NCBI RefSeq assembly: GCF_021021555.1
Contig: NZ_JAINWA010000001.1
Location: forward strand, 248,001-312,000
Length of the DNA: 64,000 nucleotides
Direction of reading: 5' to 3'
DNA from: Teretinema zuelzerae
GTDB taxonomy: Bacteria > Spirochaetota > Spirochaetia > Treponematales > Treponemataceae
This document shows positions 24,906-32,670 of the stretch, piece after piece. The notes below the pieces were generated by a model. The model was given only the letters and a program-made list of their open reading frames with translations. It had not been told where the DNA came from and searched no databases. Every line of letters begins with the position of its first letter. The first letter of the stretch is position 1. The position numbers and the translations under genes were made by a program.

Positions 24906-27608
24906 CTAACGCAAGTCCGCCACGTAGCCGGACAATTTTTCTATCCTGCGCCGAAGTTCGTCCAGTTTGGATTTCTCCGCGGCGACGACATCCTCCGGCG
25001 CGTTCGAGACGAAGCTCGCGTTTCCGAGCTTCGCTTCGAGACGCGAGGCATTGCCCTGCTCTTTAAGTATTTCCTTTTCAAAACGGTTTGCAAGCTGGCC
25101 GGAATCGACGCCCTCACCGACGAGGATGAAGGCCTCGAAGCCCTTCCCCACCGTTCCGATGGCGCCTTTGGGCCTGTCGGAGGGAGACGGGATGAAGTCG
25201 ACGCGGGAAAGCCCGGCGAGCATCTGCAGAATATCGACCTTCTCGCGGGCGACGGCCGCGTCGCTTCCGGCTTCAGTAAACAGCGCGATTCCGATCTTCG
25301 ATGCCGGATCTATTCCGCATTCTACCCTGAGACCCCTGATGGATCGCACCATTTCCTGAAGCGCGGTGAAGCGGGCTTCGGCGGCCTCGTCGCAGCGGTT
25401 CTCGTTCGATTCGGGATAAGACGCGCTGATCAAAAGGGAGGCGCGCTCGGCAAGCCCCAGTGAATCGTCCGCCGACCGCGCGCAGGCTGCCGGAAGGAAG
25501 CCGTAGATTTCCTCTGTAACGAACGGGAGGAAGGGATGCACCAAACGCAGGGATTCTTCCAACACCGAAAGAAGCACGGAAACAGCCCGGTTTTTCTCGG
25601 CATCGTCGCCGTTTCTGAACGAAAGCTTGGTCGCTTCCACGTACCAGTCGCAGAAATCGTTCCAGAAAAACTCGTATATCGCCTGGGCGCCGTCGTTATA
25701 GCGATAGGATTCCAGAGCCGATCGCACTGCGCCGGCGGCAGCGTTCAGGCGGTGATATATCCATCGGTCCAGTTCGGTCAAACCGCTCTTGGGAACGGAA
25801 ACGAGTTCGCGTCCCTCAAGATTTCCAAGAATGTAGCGAGAAGCGTTCCATATTTTGTTGGCGAAGCGGGAACCCATCTTGAAGGATTCCTTGTCCACCA
25901 GGATGTCCTGACCGGCGGCGCACATAAAGGCCAAGGTGAATTTAAGGGCGTCTGCGCCGAACTCGTCGACTATTTCCAGCGGATCGATGCCGTTGCCCAG
26001 AGATTTCGACATTTTCCGGCCCTGTTTGTCGCGCACCAATCCATGGATGTAAATATCGCGGAAGGGGGCTTTGCCGGTGAACTCGAGCCCCGCCATAACC
26101 ATTCTGGCCACCCAGAAAAAGATGATATCGTAGGCGGTGACGAGAGCAGTCGTGGGATAAAAGGACTCAAGGTCGGGAGTTTTTTCGGGCCAGCCCAGGG
26201 TCGAAAACGGCCAGAGCCAGCTTGAAAACCAGGTGTCCAGAACGTCGGAATCCTGTTCGATCTTCGCGCTTCCGCATTTTGAACAGGAGGCAGGATCGTC
26301 TCGGGAAACTATCATTTCTCCGCAATCCCTGCAGTACCATACCGGAATGCGGTGGCCCCACCACAGCTGGCGGGAAATGCACCAGTCTCGGATGCCTTCC
26401 ATCCAGCGAGAATAGGTATTCTCCCATTTCTGGGGATAAAATCTGATTTCGCCCTTTTTCCACGCGTCGAGAGCCTTGTCCGCGAGCGGGCGCATTTTTA
26501 CGAACCACTGGTCTGAAAGATACGGTTCGACTACGGTATTGCACCGGTAGCACTTGCCCACCGCGTGGGTAATTTTCTTTTCTTCCTTAAAAAGGCCGAG
26601 TTCCTTGAGGTCTTCGATGACGGCCTTGCGGGCGGCAGGGCATTTCAAACCGCGGTATTTTTCGGGAACTTCTGCATTAAGAGTGCCGTCCGGATTCAGA
26701 ATATTGATGACCGGGAGATTATGGCGCTTGGACACTTCCCAGTCGTTCGGATCGTGGGCGGGAGTGATTTTTACCATGCCGGTGCCGAACGTCCGGTCTA
26801 CGTACGTATCTGCAACTATCGGAATCATGCGGCCGGTCAGCGGCAAATGGACGTGTTTTCCGATCAAAGAAGCGTATCGTTCATCCTCGGGATGCACGGC
26901 TACGGCGGTATCGCCGAGAAGGGTCTCCGGACGGGTGGTCGCGATTTCGATGCGCGTCGAGCCGTCGGGAAGAGCCGATCCGGCTTCGAGCTCGTACCAG
27001 ATGTGGTACATCGCGCCGTTTGTGTCTTCGTGTTCGACTTCGTCGTCGGCAAGGGCTGTACCGCAGGAGGTGCACCAGTTTACCAGATAATTTCCGCGAT
27101 AGATAAGGCCGCGTTCGTAGAGGGTGACGAATACTTCGCGCACCGAGCGGGAGAGGCCTTCGTCCAGGGTGAAGCGTTCGCGGGTCCAGTCGACGCTGGC
27201 GCCGATCTTCCGCAGCTGGCGTGTTATAGTCTCATGATGTTCTTTTTTTACTTCCCATGTGCGTTCGACGAAAGCTTCGCGGCCCAAATCGTGGCGGCTC
27301 TTGCCTTCCTTTTTCAGACGCTTTTCTACGACGTTCTGGGTGGCGATACCGGCATGGTCGGTTCCGGGAACCCAAAGGGTAGGCTCTCCGCGCATGCGGT
27401 GATAGCGCACCACGATGTCTTGCAGGGAATTATTGAGCCCGTGGCCCATGTGGAGGACGCCGGTCACGTTGGGAGGAGGTATTACGACGACGAAGGGAGA
27501 CTCCGGGCCTGATTTCGGCTGAAAATGACCGCCGGTTTCCCAGGCTGAGTACACCCGGTCTTCAAAATCTTTTGGGTTATATGCCTTTTCGAGTTCTATT
27601 GCCTTCAT
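24906..27608 (-). CDS. valS: Valyl-tRNA synthetase
   Basis: 900 residues, class I synthetase. The ATP-site motif appears as HMGH at 53-56 (PPNVTGVLHMGHGLN) and the second signature as KMSKS (GRKMSKSLGNG, about residue 535). Between them lies the CP1 editing domain (TTRPETLLGDTAVAVHP) that clears Thr-tRNA(Val). A zinc-ribbon-like pair of CxxC motifs (CRDCG, CSKCG) sits near residues 430-450. The last 65 residues form the tRNA-binding coiled coil (FEKEILKEQGNASRLEAKL). It is likely co-transcribed with ispH upstream and the alarmone hydrolase downstream. Confidence 0.97.
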   Translation of the reverse strand: MKAIELEKAYNPKDFEDRVYSAWETGGHFQPKSGPESPFVVVIPPPNVTGVLHMGHGLNNSLQDIVVRYHRMRGEPTLWVPGTDHAGIATQNVVEKRLKKEGKSRHDLGREAFVERTWEVKKEHHETITRQLRKIGASVDWTRERFTLDEGLSRSVREVFVTLYERGLIYRGNYLVNWCTSCGTALADDEVEHEDTNGAMYHIWYELEAGSALPDGSTRIEIATTRPETLLGDTAVAVHPEDERYASLIGKHVHLPLTGRMIPIVADTYVDRTFGTGMVKITPAHDPNDWEVSKRHNLPVINILNPDGTLNAEVPEKYRGLKCPAARKAVIEDLKELGLFKEEKKITHAVGKCYRCNTVVEPYLSDQWFVKMRPLADKALDAWKKGEIRFYPQKWENTYSRWMEGIRDWCISRQLWWGHRIPVWYCRDCGEMIVSRDDPASCSKCGSAKIEQDSDVLDTWFSSWLWPFSTLGWPEKTPDLESFYPTTALVTAYDIIFFWVARMVMAGLEFTGKAPFRDIYIHGLVRDKQGRKMSKSLGNGIDPLEIVDEFGADALKFTLAFMCAAGQDILVDKESFKMGSRFANKIWNASRYILGNLEGRELVSVPKSGLTELDRWIYHRLNAAAGAVRSALESYRYNDGAQAIYEFFWNDFCDWYVEATKLSFRNGDDAEKNRAVSVLLSVLEESLRLVHPFLPFVTEEIYGFLPAACARSADDSLGLAERASLLISASYPESNENRCDEAAEARFTALQEMVRSIRGLRVECGIDPASKIGIALFTEAGSDAAVAREKVDILQMLAGLSRVDFIPSPSDRPKGAIGTVGKGFEAFILVGEGVDSGQLANRFEKEILKEQGNASRLEAKLGNASFVSNAPEDVVAAEKSKLDELRRRIEKLSGYVADLR

Positions 27609-27655
27609 GTGCCGCGTAGTCCTTCAGGATTTAAATTTAGGTATCGAATGCGATT

Positions 27656-28516
27656 TTATACGTTTTGGAGTGCTTGTTCAACTGCGTCGATTACGTCGTC
27701 CGGGGTGGAGGCACCGGCGGTGATGCCGATGCAGGACAGACTGTACGCTTCCGGAGGGATTTCCGCCGCGGTTTCCACATGCCAGGCATGTGAACACAGG
27801 CTTTGAGCGCTGAGAAACAGACGAAGGGTGTTGGCCGATTCCCTGCCGCCTACGACCAGGATGCCCTCCACTTTTTCAGCGAGCGAGGCAAGGGCTTTCT
27901 GGCGTTCGACCGTCGCCGGGCAGATGGTATCCAGAACGATCAAGTCGGTAATGTGCCGGGAAAGAACCCCGGCAATCGCGTCGTATTCGGATTGTTTTAT
28001 CGTGGTTTGGCTGATGAGCACCGCTCTTTCAGGCCAGTTTTGTATGTTTTCAGCGTCTTCCCGGGAGCCGAGAAGTATGCAATCCGGCGCGTAGCCGGCG
28101 ATGCCGGCGATCTCCCCATGGTCGCGGTCGCCTGCGAGAATCACTCGATACCCCCGCTCGTGGTAGCTTTTTGCCCGTTTTTGGCTCGAAAGCACGCGCG
28201 GACAGGTTGCGTCTACCACCATCGCATGGCGGCTTTCAAGCAGGGCGCGCTCCTGGGGCGGTATTCCGTGGGCGCGGACGACAACCGAACGGCCGTGAAA
28301 GTCGTCCGGAATCGGCGCGTAGCCCGGTCCGAGAATCTCCACGCCGGCTTCCGACAACCGCTCCAAAGCGGAGGGATTGTGAATCAAAGGCCCATAGGTA
28401 TATACCGGGCGCAGAGGGTTGTCCAGCAGCGCCTGTTCCGCGGCCTCTACTGCCCGCCTGACTCCCATGCAATAGCCCATGATATCCGCCCGGATGATTC
28501 TCAATGTCCGTTTCAT
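27656..28516 (-). CDS. ispH: 4-hydroxy-3-methylbut-2-enyl diphosphate reductase
   Basis: Last enzyme of the MEP isoprenoid route, making IPP and DMAPP with a [4Fe-4S] cluster. 286 residues from the ATG at 28516. The three cluster cysteines are in MGYCMGV (about residue 16), VDATCPRV and LDTICPATVERQ. The substrate-site His motifs are visible (GPLIHNP, VRAHGIP), as is Thr in SQTTIKQSEY. There is no clear Shine-Dalgarno; a possible -10 (TACAGT) ends 6 nt before the ATG, so the mRNA may be leaderless. It starts 22 nt after the secF terminator. Confidence 0.95.
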   Translation of the reverse strand: MKRTLRIIRADIMGYCMGVRRAVEAAEQALLDNPLRPVYTYGPLIHNPSALERLSEAGVEILGPGYAPIPDDFHGRSVVVRAHGIPPQERALLESRHAMVVDATCPRVLSSQKRAKSYHERGYRVILAGDRDHGEIAGIAGYAPDCILLGSREDAENIQNWPERAVLISQTTIKQSEYDAIAGVLSRHITDLIVLDTICPATVERQKALASLAEKVEGILVVGGRESANTLRLFLSAQSLCSHAWHVETAAEIPPEAYSLSCIGITAGASTPDDVIDAVEQALQNV

Positions 28517-28537
28517 GGGATCACTGTACCCAAGTGT

Positions 28538-28579
28538 CAAAAAAAAGAAAAGGGGTTGCCCTGATGCGGACAACCCCTT
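28538..28579 (-). terminator. Rho-independent terminator of secDF
   Basis: On the minus strand AAGGGGTTG / CAACCCCTT (9-bp stem, 12-nt loop) runs into a T-rich tract. Confidence 0.9.
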
Positions 28580-28599
28580 GGTTCATACAGACAAACTGA

Positions 28600-29835
28600 T
28601 CAGATCACTTCGCCAGAAACAGCCGGTTTCGCGACTCGGGCGATGATGCCCTTATCCTTGCGGAATCTGCTGATGAAGTTGATGAAGGAGCTTGCAATGA
28701 AGATAGTCGAGTACACGCCGCTCGTCATGCCGACGAGGAGGGCCAGAGCGAAGTTCTTCATATCTCCGGTGGTGAAAACATAGAGGGATACAACAGCGAG
28801 CATCGTGGTCACCGTGGTGATGATCGAGCGTCCGAGCATTTCCGACTGTGAAAGGTTCAAAAGATCGGTAATGTTCAATTCCGGACGGAGCTTCATGTTC
28901 TCGCGGATGCGGTCGAAAATAACGATTGTATCGTTGATCGAATAACCCAGAATCGTGAGCAAGGCCGCGATGGTGAGCGTGTTGAATTCCATCCGCGTCC
29001 AAACGATGAAGGCGATCATGATCAGGGTGTCGTGGAGAATCGCGAGAATGGCGCCCATGGCGAAGTCCCATCGGAAGCGGATGGTCGCGTACACCCAAAT
29101 AAGAGCGAGGGTCGCGAGCACGAGCCAGATCGCCTGGCGGGCCAGGGTGCCGGAGAATCTCGAACCGACGAAGTCAGTGCTGACAACGGCGATGGATTCA
29201 GCGCCCCAGACGGAATTGAGAGCCTGTTCGATGCCGAACTGGATGGTCTGGCTCGCGTTCGGATCGGTGCCGTCGTCGCTTACGCGGATCTGGAACTGGC
29301 TGTCTTCAGGCTTTCCGACGACCTGGACGGAGGCTCCCGGGAAGGCCGCAAGCGCTGTCCGCACTTCGTCGGAACCGACGAGAGGCGCGTCCTTCGGAAC
29401 ATAGTGGAACCGATAGGGAACTGCTGAAAGCCGGGAAAGTGCGGTAGAATCGGTGAAGACTGACTTCAGCGAGGCAGAAGGATCGGCGGGCTGGGAAACG
29501 GCGATTCCCGGAATCTCGGACACGGCGGAAACGAAGTCGCCGACGGTCGCGAAACGCGTATAGGGATAGGCCCAACTTTGATTATCAGATCCGACGCCGG
29601 TGGAAACAATATCGATCCCGATAGAAGACTGGGATACGGTTACCCCCTGGCTTCCGGAATACGAAAGGGTAAATGAGGTCGGCGCGATGCGTACCTTCTG
29701 GATGAAACCTGCCTGGAAATCGATTCCGAAGTTAATGCCGCGAGTGAAAAGACCGGCTATGCCGATCAGGATAAGCGCTGTGCTGACGATGGCCGTGGGA
29801 AGAAATCCGCGGCTGAATGCGATGACCTTTTTCAT
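28600..29835 (-). CDS. secF: Protein-export membrane protein SecF
   Basis: 411 residues, longer than the roughly 310 of E. coli because of an enlarged periplasmic P1 region (about 40-230). Residues 8-30 hold the first helix followed by GINFGIDFQAGF, the D1 motif of SecF. The C-terminal five helices include ILGYSINDTIVIFDRIRENM and MLGRSIITTVTTM, diagnostic for the RND-like secretion factor. It works with SecD to pull exported proteins using the ion gradient. Its start overlaps the secD stop (TAATG). Confidence 0.95.
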   Translation of the reverse strand: MKKVIAFSRGFLPTAIVSTALILIGIAGLFTRGINFGIDFQAGFIQKVRIAPTSFTLSYSGSQGVTVSQSSIGIDIVSTGVGSDNQSWAYPYTRFATVGDFVSAVSEIPGIAVSQPADPSASLKSVFTDSTALSRLSAVPYRFHYVPKDAPLVGSDEVRTALAAFPGASVQVVGKPEDSQFQIRVSDDGTDPNASQTIQFGIEQALNSVWGAESIAVVSTDFVGSRFSGTLARQAIWLVLATLALIWVYATIRFRWDFAMGAILAILHDTLIMIAFIVWTRMEFNTLTIAALLTILGYSINDTIVIFDRIRENMKLRPELNITDLLNLSQSEMLGRSIITTVTTMLAVVSLYVFTTGDMKNFALALLVGMTSGVYSTIFIASSFINFISRFRKDKGIIARVAKPAVSGEVI

Positions 29836-31571
29836 TATTTGATCCTCCAGCTGATGCTGACGGTCTTTTTCTTAGCGACGTCAGTGGTGAAGTCGAACAT
29901 GAGGCGCGATACGAAGAGAGCGGTGAAAACGGAAGACACAACGCCGATCGCGAGGCTGTACGCAAAGCCCCGGATGGGTCCGGTTCCGAGCTGGGAAAGG
30001 AATACCGCCGCGATGAAGGTGGTGATGTTCGAGTCCATGATAGCCCAGAACGCGTGGTCGAAACCGGAAACGATTGAAGCGGCTCGGCCCTTCTTCAGTT
30101 TCAGTTCGTCCTTGATGCGTTCGAAAATAACTACGTTCGCGTCTACGGCCATGCCGATGGTAAGAATCATACCCGCGACGCTGGGAAGCGTAAGAGTAAG
30201 GTTCAAAGCGGAAAGCACGCTAAAAAGGATAAAGAGGTTGAGAACCTGGGCGACGAAGGCGTTTACGCCGGCGCCGCGGTAGTACAGAAGCATGAAGAGC
30301 AGAACAGCGGCCAGACCGCAGGTAACGGCCCACACGCCCTGGCGGATCGCCTCGTCTCCCATCGAAGCACCGATAACCTGCTGGTTTTCGAGCTGAAGGG
30401 GTACGTTGAGCCAGGCGGTGCGAAGCACTGCCTTGATGTTTTCAGCTTCGTCGGCGGAGAAACCGGAAATCTGAACCTGTCCGGTGGGTATGGCTTCGTT
30501 GATCACCGCGTACGACTTGATCTTGTCGTCGGATACGATGGCCATGCTCTTCTTTACGTTGTTGGCGGTCAAATCCGCGAAAATCTTCGAGCCTTCGGAA
30601 TCGAGCACGAAGTTGACGCGGGGCTGGCCGGAAATAGAATCACGGCTGGTTTCCGCGCTCTGAATGTGCTTTCCTTCGAGTCCTACTTCCTTCTTGATTA
30701 CAAGAAAGCCGGTGCGCTCGTCGAGACCGTAGGAATCCTTGGTGTATAAACCGAGAACCTTCGTATCGGACGGAATGATCGATTGATCGAGAAGGTTGTA
30801 TTCCGCATCGAAGGTCGATGTGGGGTGAGTCCGGTAATAAGCGTTGAAGGCTTCGGTCGCTTCGGAATCAACCATATGGAAGGCGAGCATGCCCTTTCCC
30901 ATGATAATGGAATTGATGCGCTCGGAATCGGCGGTGCCCGGAAGTTCGATGTAAATCCTGTCGTCGCCCTGCTGGCGGATGACCGGCTCTGAAAGTCCGA
31001 ACTTGTCGATGCGGCTGTTCAGGGTGTCCATCGCCTGGGCCATGGCCTCGGTTCGAAAGGTACCCATATCCGCGATGTTGTCCTTCTGGGACTCCGCGGC
31101 CGCGTCGAGGTCTGCCTTGATGATGATGCTCATGCCGCCGGAAAGATCGAGGCCGAGTTTGACGGCCTTATCCTGAACGGCCTTAATGGAGAGAATGCGG
31201 TCGCGGTAGGAGGACTCGATCAGAGTCATCACGTCGGATTCGCTGGGATAGGCGGCCAGAAGAGAGCGGGCGGTCCAAACCTGGGGAACAGGCTTCTTCA
31301 GGGATTTAAGCGTCTTTTTCGCGTCGGCGAGAAGGAATCCGTATTGATTCCCGACATCTGTCTGATCGTCGGCGCGGGCCATGTCCATCAGCTTCTTCAG
31401 ATCGGATACCGCCATATTGCGAGCGTAATCCTTGATCTTTTCCCGCGAACCAAGCGCAAGGGCCTGATCCTCTTTCGGGGTGAAGTAATACCACTTTACA
31501 GACGGCCACAGAAATGCAAAACACACTGCTATGACTGCAAGAATGAGTACCAATCGGCTTCGTTTGCTCAT
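29835..31571 (-). CDS. secD: Protein-export membrane protein SecD
   Basis: 578 residues with one N-terminal helix (9-25), a long periplasmic domain and five C-terminal helices. Typical motifs are KLGLDLSGGMSIIIKAD, LNSRIDKFGLSEPVIRQQG, the AGMILTIGMAVDANVVIFER segment and the fourth-helix Asp. It uses proton or sodium flow for late steps of secretion. The order yajC-secD-secF is the common bacterial arrangement, but a hairpin separates yajC from secD here. Confidence 0.96.
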   Translation of the reverse strand: MSKRSRLVLILAVIAVCFAFLWPSVKWYYFTPKEDQALALGSREKIKDYARNMAVSDLKKLMDMARADDQTDVGNQYGFLLADAKKTLKSLKKPVPQVWTARSLLAAYPSESDVMTLIESSYRDRILSIKAVQDKAVKLGLDLSGGMSIIIKADLDAAAESQKDNIADMGTFRTEAMAQAMDTLNSRIDKFGLSEPVIRQQGDDRIYIELPGTADSERINSIIMGKGMLAFHMVDSEATEAFNAYYRTHPTSTFDAEYNLLDQSIIPSDTKVLGLYTKDSYGLDERTGFLVIKKEVGLEGKHIQSAETSRDSISGQPRVNFVLDSEGSKIFADLTANNVKKSMAIVSDDKIKSYAVINEAIPTGQVQISGFSADEAENIKAVLRTAWLNVPLQLENQQVIGASMGDEAIRQGVWAVTCGLAAVLLFMLLYYRGAGVNAFVAQVLNLFILFSVLSALNLTLTLPSVAGMILTIGMAVDANVVIFERIKDELKLKKGRAASIVSGFDHAFWAIMDSNITTFIAAVFLSQLGTGPIRGFAYSLAIGVVSSVFTALFVSRLMFDFTTDVAKKKTVSISWRIK

Positions 31572-31593
31572 TTCATTTCTCCGGATGTGCAGA

Positions 31594-31629
31594 AAGAAGC
31601 CGGCCGTCCTGCGACGAAACCGGCTTCTT
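31594..31629 (-). terminator. Hairpin between yajC and secD, possible attenuator
   Basis: On the minus strand AAGAAGCCGG pairs with CCGGCTTCTT across a 16-nt loop and ends in TTTCT. It follows the yajC stop and precedes secD by about 20 nt, so partial termination would lower secDF relative to yajC. Confidence 0.6.
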
Positions 31630-31639
31630 AGCTGATTAA

Positions 31640-32005
31640 TTATTTGATTTCCTGCGCTTCGGCAGAGGTTTCAGATTTTTCTTTTTTTGATTTTTTCTCG
31701 GTCTTTTCGTCCACGATTACGCTCGCGATTGCGGAACGGCTGAACTCGAGCTTGCAGGAGTCGTCGACCTTCACGATGACGGTCTGTTCCTTCGCTGAGG
31801 TCACTTCGCCGTGGATGCCGCCGATCGTGATGATCTTGTCGCCTTTTTTCAGGGCGGAAATCATCTTTTCGGTATCTTTCTGTTTCTTGTTCTGGGGGCG
31901 AATGATAAAGAAATAGAAAATTACGAAGACAAGGCCGAATGTTACGATCGGCATAAAAACAGAGCCTTGAGCGGCTCCTACTTGTAAAAGGGGCATAAAA
32001 CTCAT
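31640..32005 (-). CDS. yajC: Preprotein translocase subunit YajC
   Basis: 121 residues. One membrane helix (about 17-36, IVTFGLVFVIFYFFIIRPQ) with the diagnostic FFIIRPQNKKQKD, then a cytoplasmic part with KGDKIITIGGIHGEVTSAKEQ. The Lys/Glu-rich tail is longer than usual. YajC associates with SecDF. The start follows AAGGAAG, and a promoter is visible upstream. Confidence 0.95.
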   Translation of the reverse strand: MSFMPLLQVGAAQGSVFMPIVTFGLVFVIFYFFIIRPQNKKQKDTEKMISALKKGDKIITIGGIHGEVTSAKEQTVIVKVDDSCKLEFSRSAIASVIVDEKTEKKSKKEKSETSAEAQEIK

Positions 32006-32045
32006 AAAAACACTTCCTTAAAGACGCAAAGAATAGTCTTGAAAT

Positions 32046-32074
32046 AAGGTATCATCAGTCGTAAATACAGTCAA
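32046..32074 (-). promoter_or_regulatory. Promoter of yajC-secD-secF
   Basis: On the minus strand TTGACT (32069-32074), a 17-nt spacer and TACCTT (32046-32051). Confidence 0.6.
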
Positions 32075-32077
32075 GGT

Positions 32078-32120
32078 AAAAAGAAGCCCGCCAAACAGGG
32101 GCTTCCCTGCCTGGCGGGCT
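32078..32120 (-). terminator. Rho-independent terminator of the rubredoxin pair
   Basis: On the minus strand AGCCCGCCA / TGGCGGGCT (9-bp stem) is followed by TCTTTTTA. The loop contains a second small GC-rich hairpin. Confidence 0.85.
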
Positions 32121-32159
32121 GTATTTCCTTTCCGTAAAAGGAAACCGGAGAACGATACG

Positions 32160-32465
32160 CTACAACGCGAGCACTCGATTCACGGTTACTTTCGCTACTC
32201 CGAATAAACGGGGAATGGATTCGCTCTTGTACGATGAACCGGAAACAGCGTTATAGGCCTCGGCCACAGCCTGAAGATCCTCGCGCTTTCCGCTGTCCAT
32301 CGCGGCGGCGGCGGCGGCCCGGAACAAGCCCTTCTCCAGCAGTTCAGCCAGAGAAAGCCGTCCGAAGTTTTTTCGGGCGGACTTGTCAACGAGAGCGGCC
32401 GAACCGTCGTATCCAATCGTAAAGATCGCGTCTTCCCGGGTTATTTTCTTTTTTCCTGCAGGCAT
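32160..32465 (-). CDS. Small hypothetical protein coupled to rubredoxin
   Basis: 101 residues from the ATG at 32465, which shares a base with the rubredoxin stop (TAATG). The N-terminus is basic (PAGKKKITRED); the middle is Ala-rich and helical. The end SIPRLFGVAKVTVNRVLAL looks like a short DNA- or RNA-binding helix-turn-helix, but this is weak. I do not recognise a family. Coupling to rubredoxin suggests a joint role. Confidence 0.68.
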   Translation of the reverse strand: MPAGKKKITREDAIFTIGYDGSAALVDKSARKNFGRLSLAELLEKGLFRAAAAAAMDSGKREDLQAVAEAYNAVSGSSYKSESIPRLFGVAKVTVNRVLAL

Positions 32466-32623
32466 TAGACTTCCGAGAAGCTGTCCTTGCCAGCGCCGCA
32501 GACGGGGCACACCCAATCTTCAGGTAAGTCTTCGAAGGCTGTCCCAGGGCTGATTCCGTTGTCAGGATCGCCTACAGCGGGATCGTACTCATAGCCACAT
32601 AAATCACATACATACTTCTTCAT
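32465..32623 (-). CDS. Rubredoxin
   Basis: A 52-residue protein. The two iron-binding pairs are visible: [12 protein letters not shown] near the N-terminus and [13 protein letters not shown] near the C-terminus, with [11 protein letters not shown] between them, the standard rubredoxin layout. It carries one electron on a single FeCys4 site, typically to oxygen- or peroxide-reducing enzymes in anaerobes. The Shine-Dalgarno AAAGGAG precedes the ATG. No rubrerythrin or desulfoferrodoxin is present in the window. Confidence 0.95.
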   Translation of the reverse strand: MKKYVCDLCGYEYDPAVGDPDNGISPGTAFEDLPEDWVCPVCGAGKDSFSEV

Positions 32624-32641
32624 TGGTGACTCCTTTCGCTT

Positions 32642-32670
32642 ATTATACGGCGAATGCCCTCATCGGGCAA
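32642..32670 (-). promoter_or_regulatory. Promoter for rubredoxin
   Basis: On the minus strand a perfect -10 TATAAT (32642-32647) and a -35 TTGCCC (32665-32670) are 17 nt apart. The -35 overlaps the last codons of the upstream TPR lipoprotein gene. Confidence 0.7.

Noticed and set aside
27609-27655. T-box or other riboswitch upstream of valS
   Set aside because: The gap to ispH is only 47 nt, with no T-box sequence or specifier stem.
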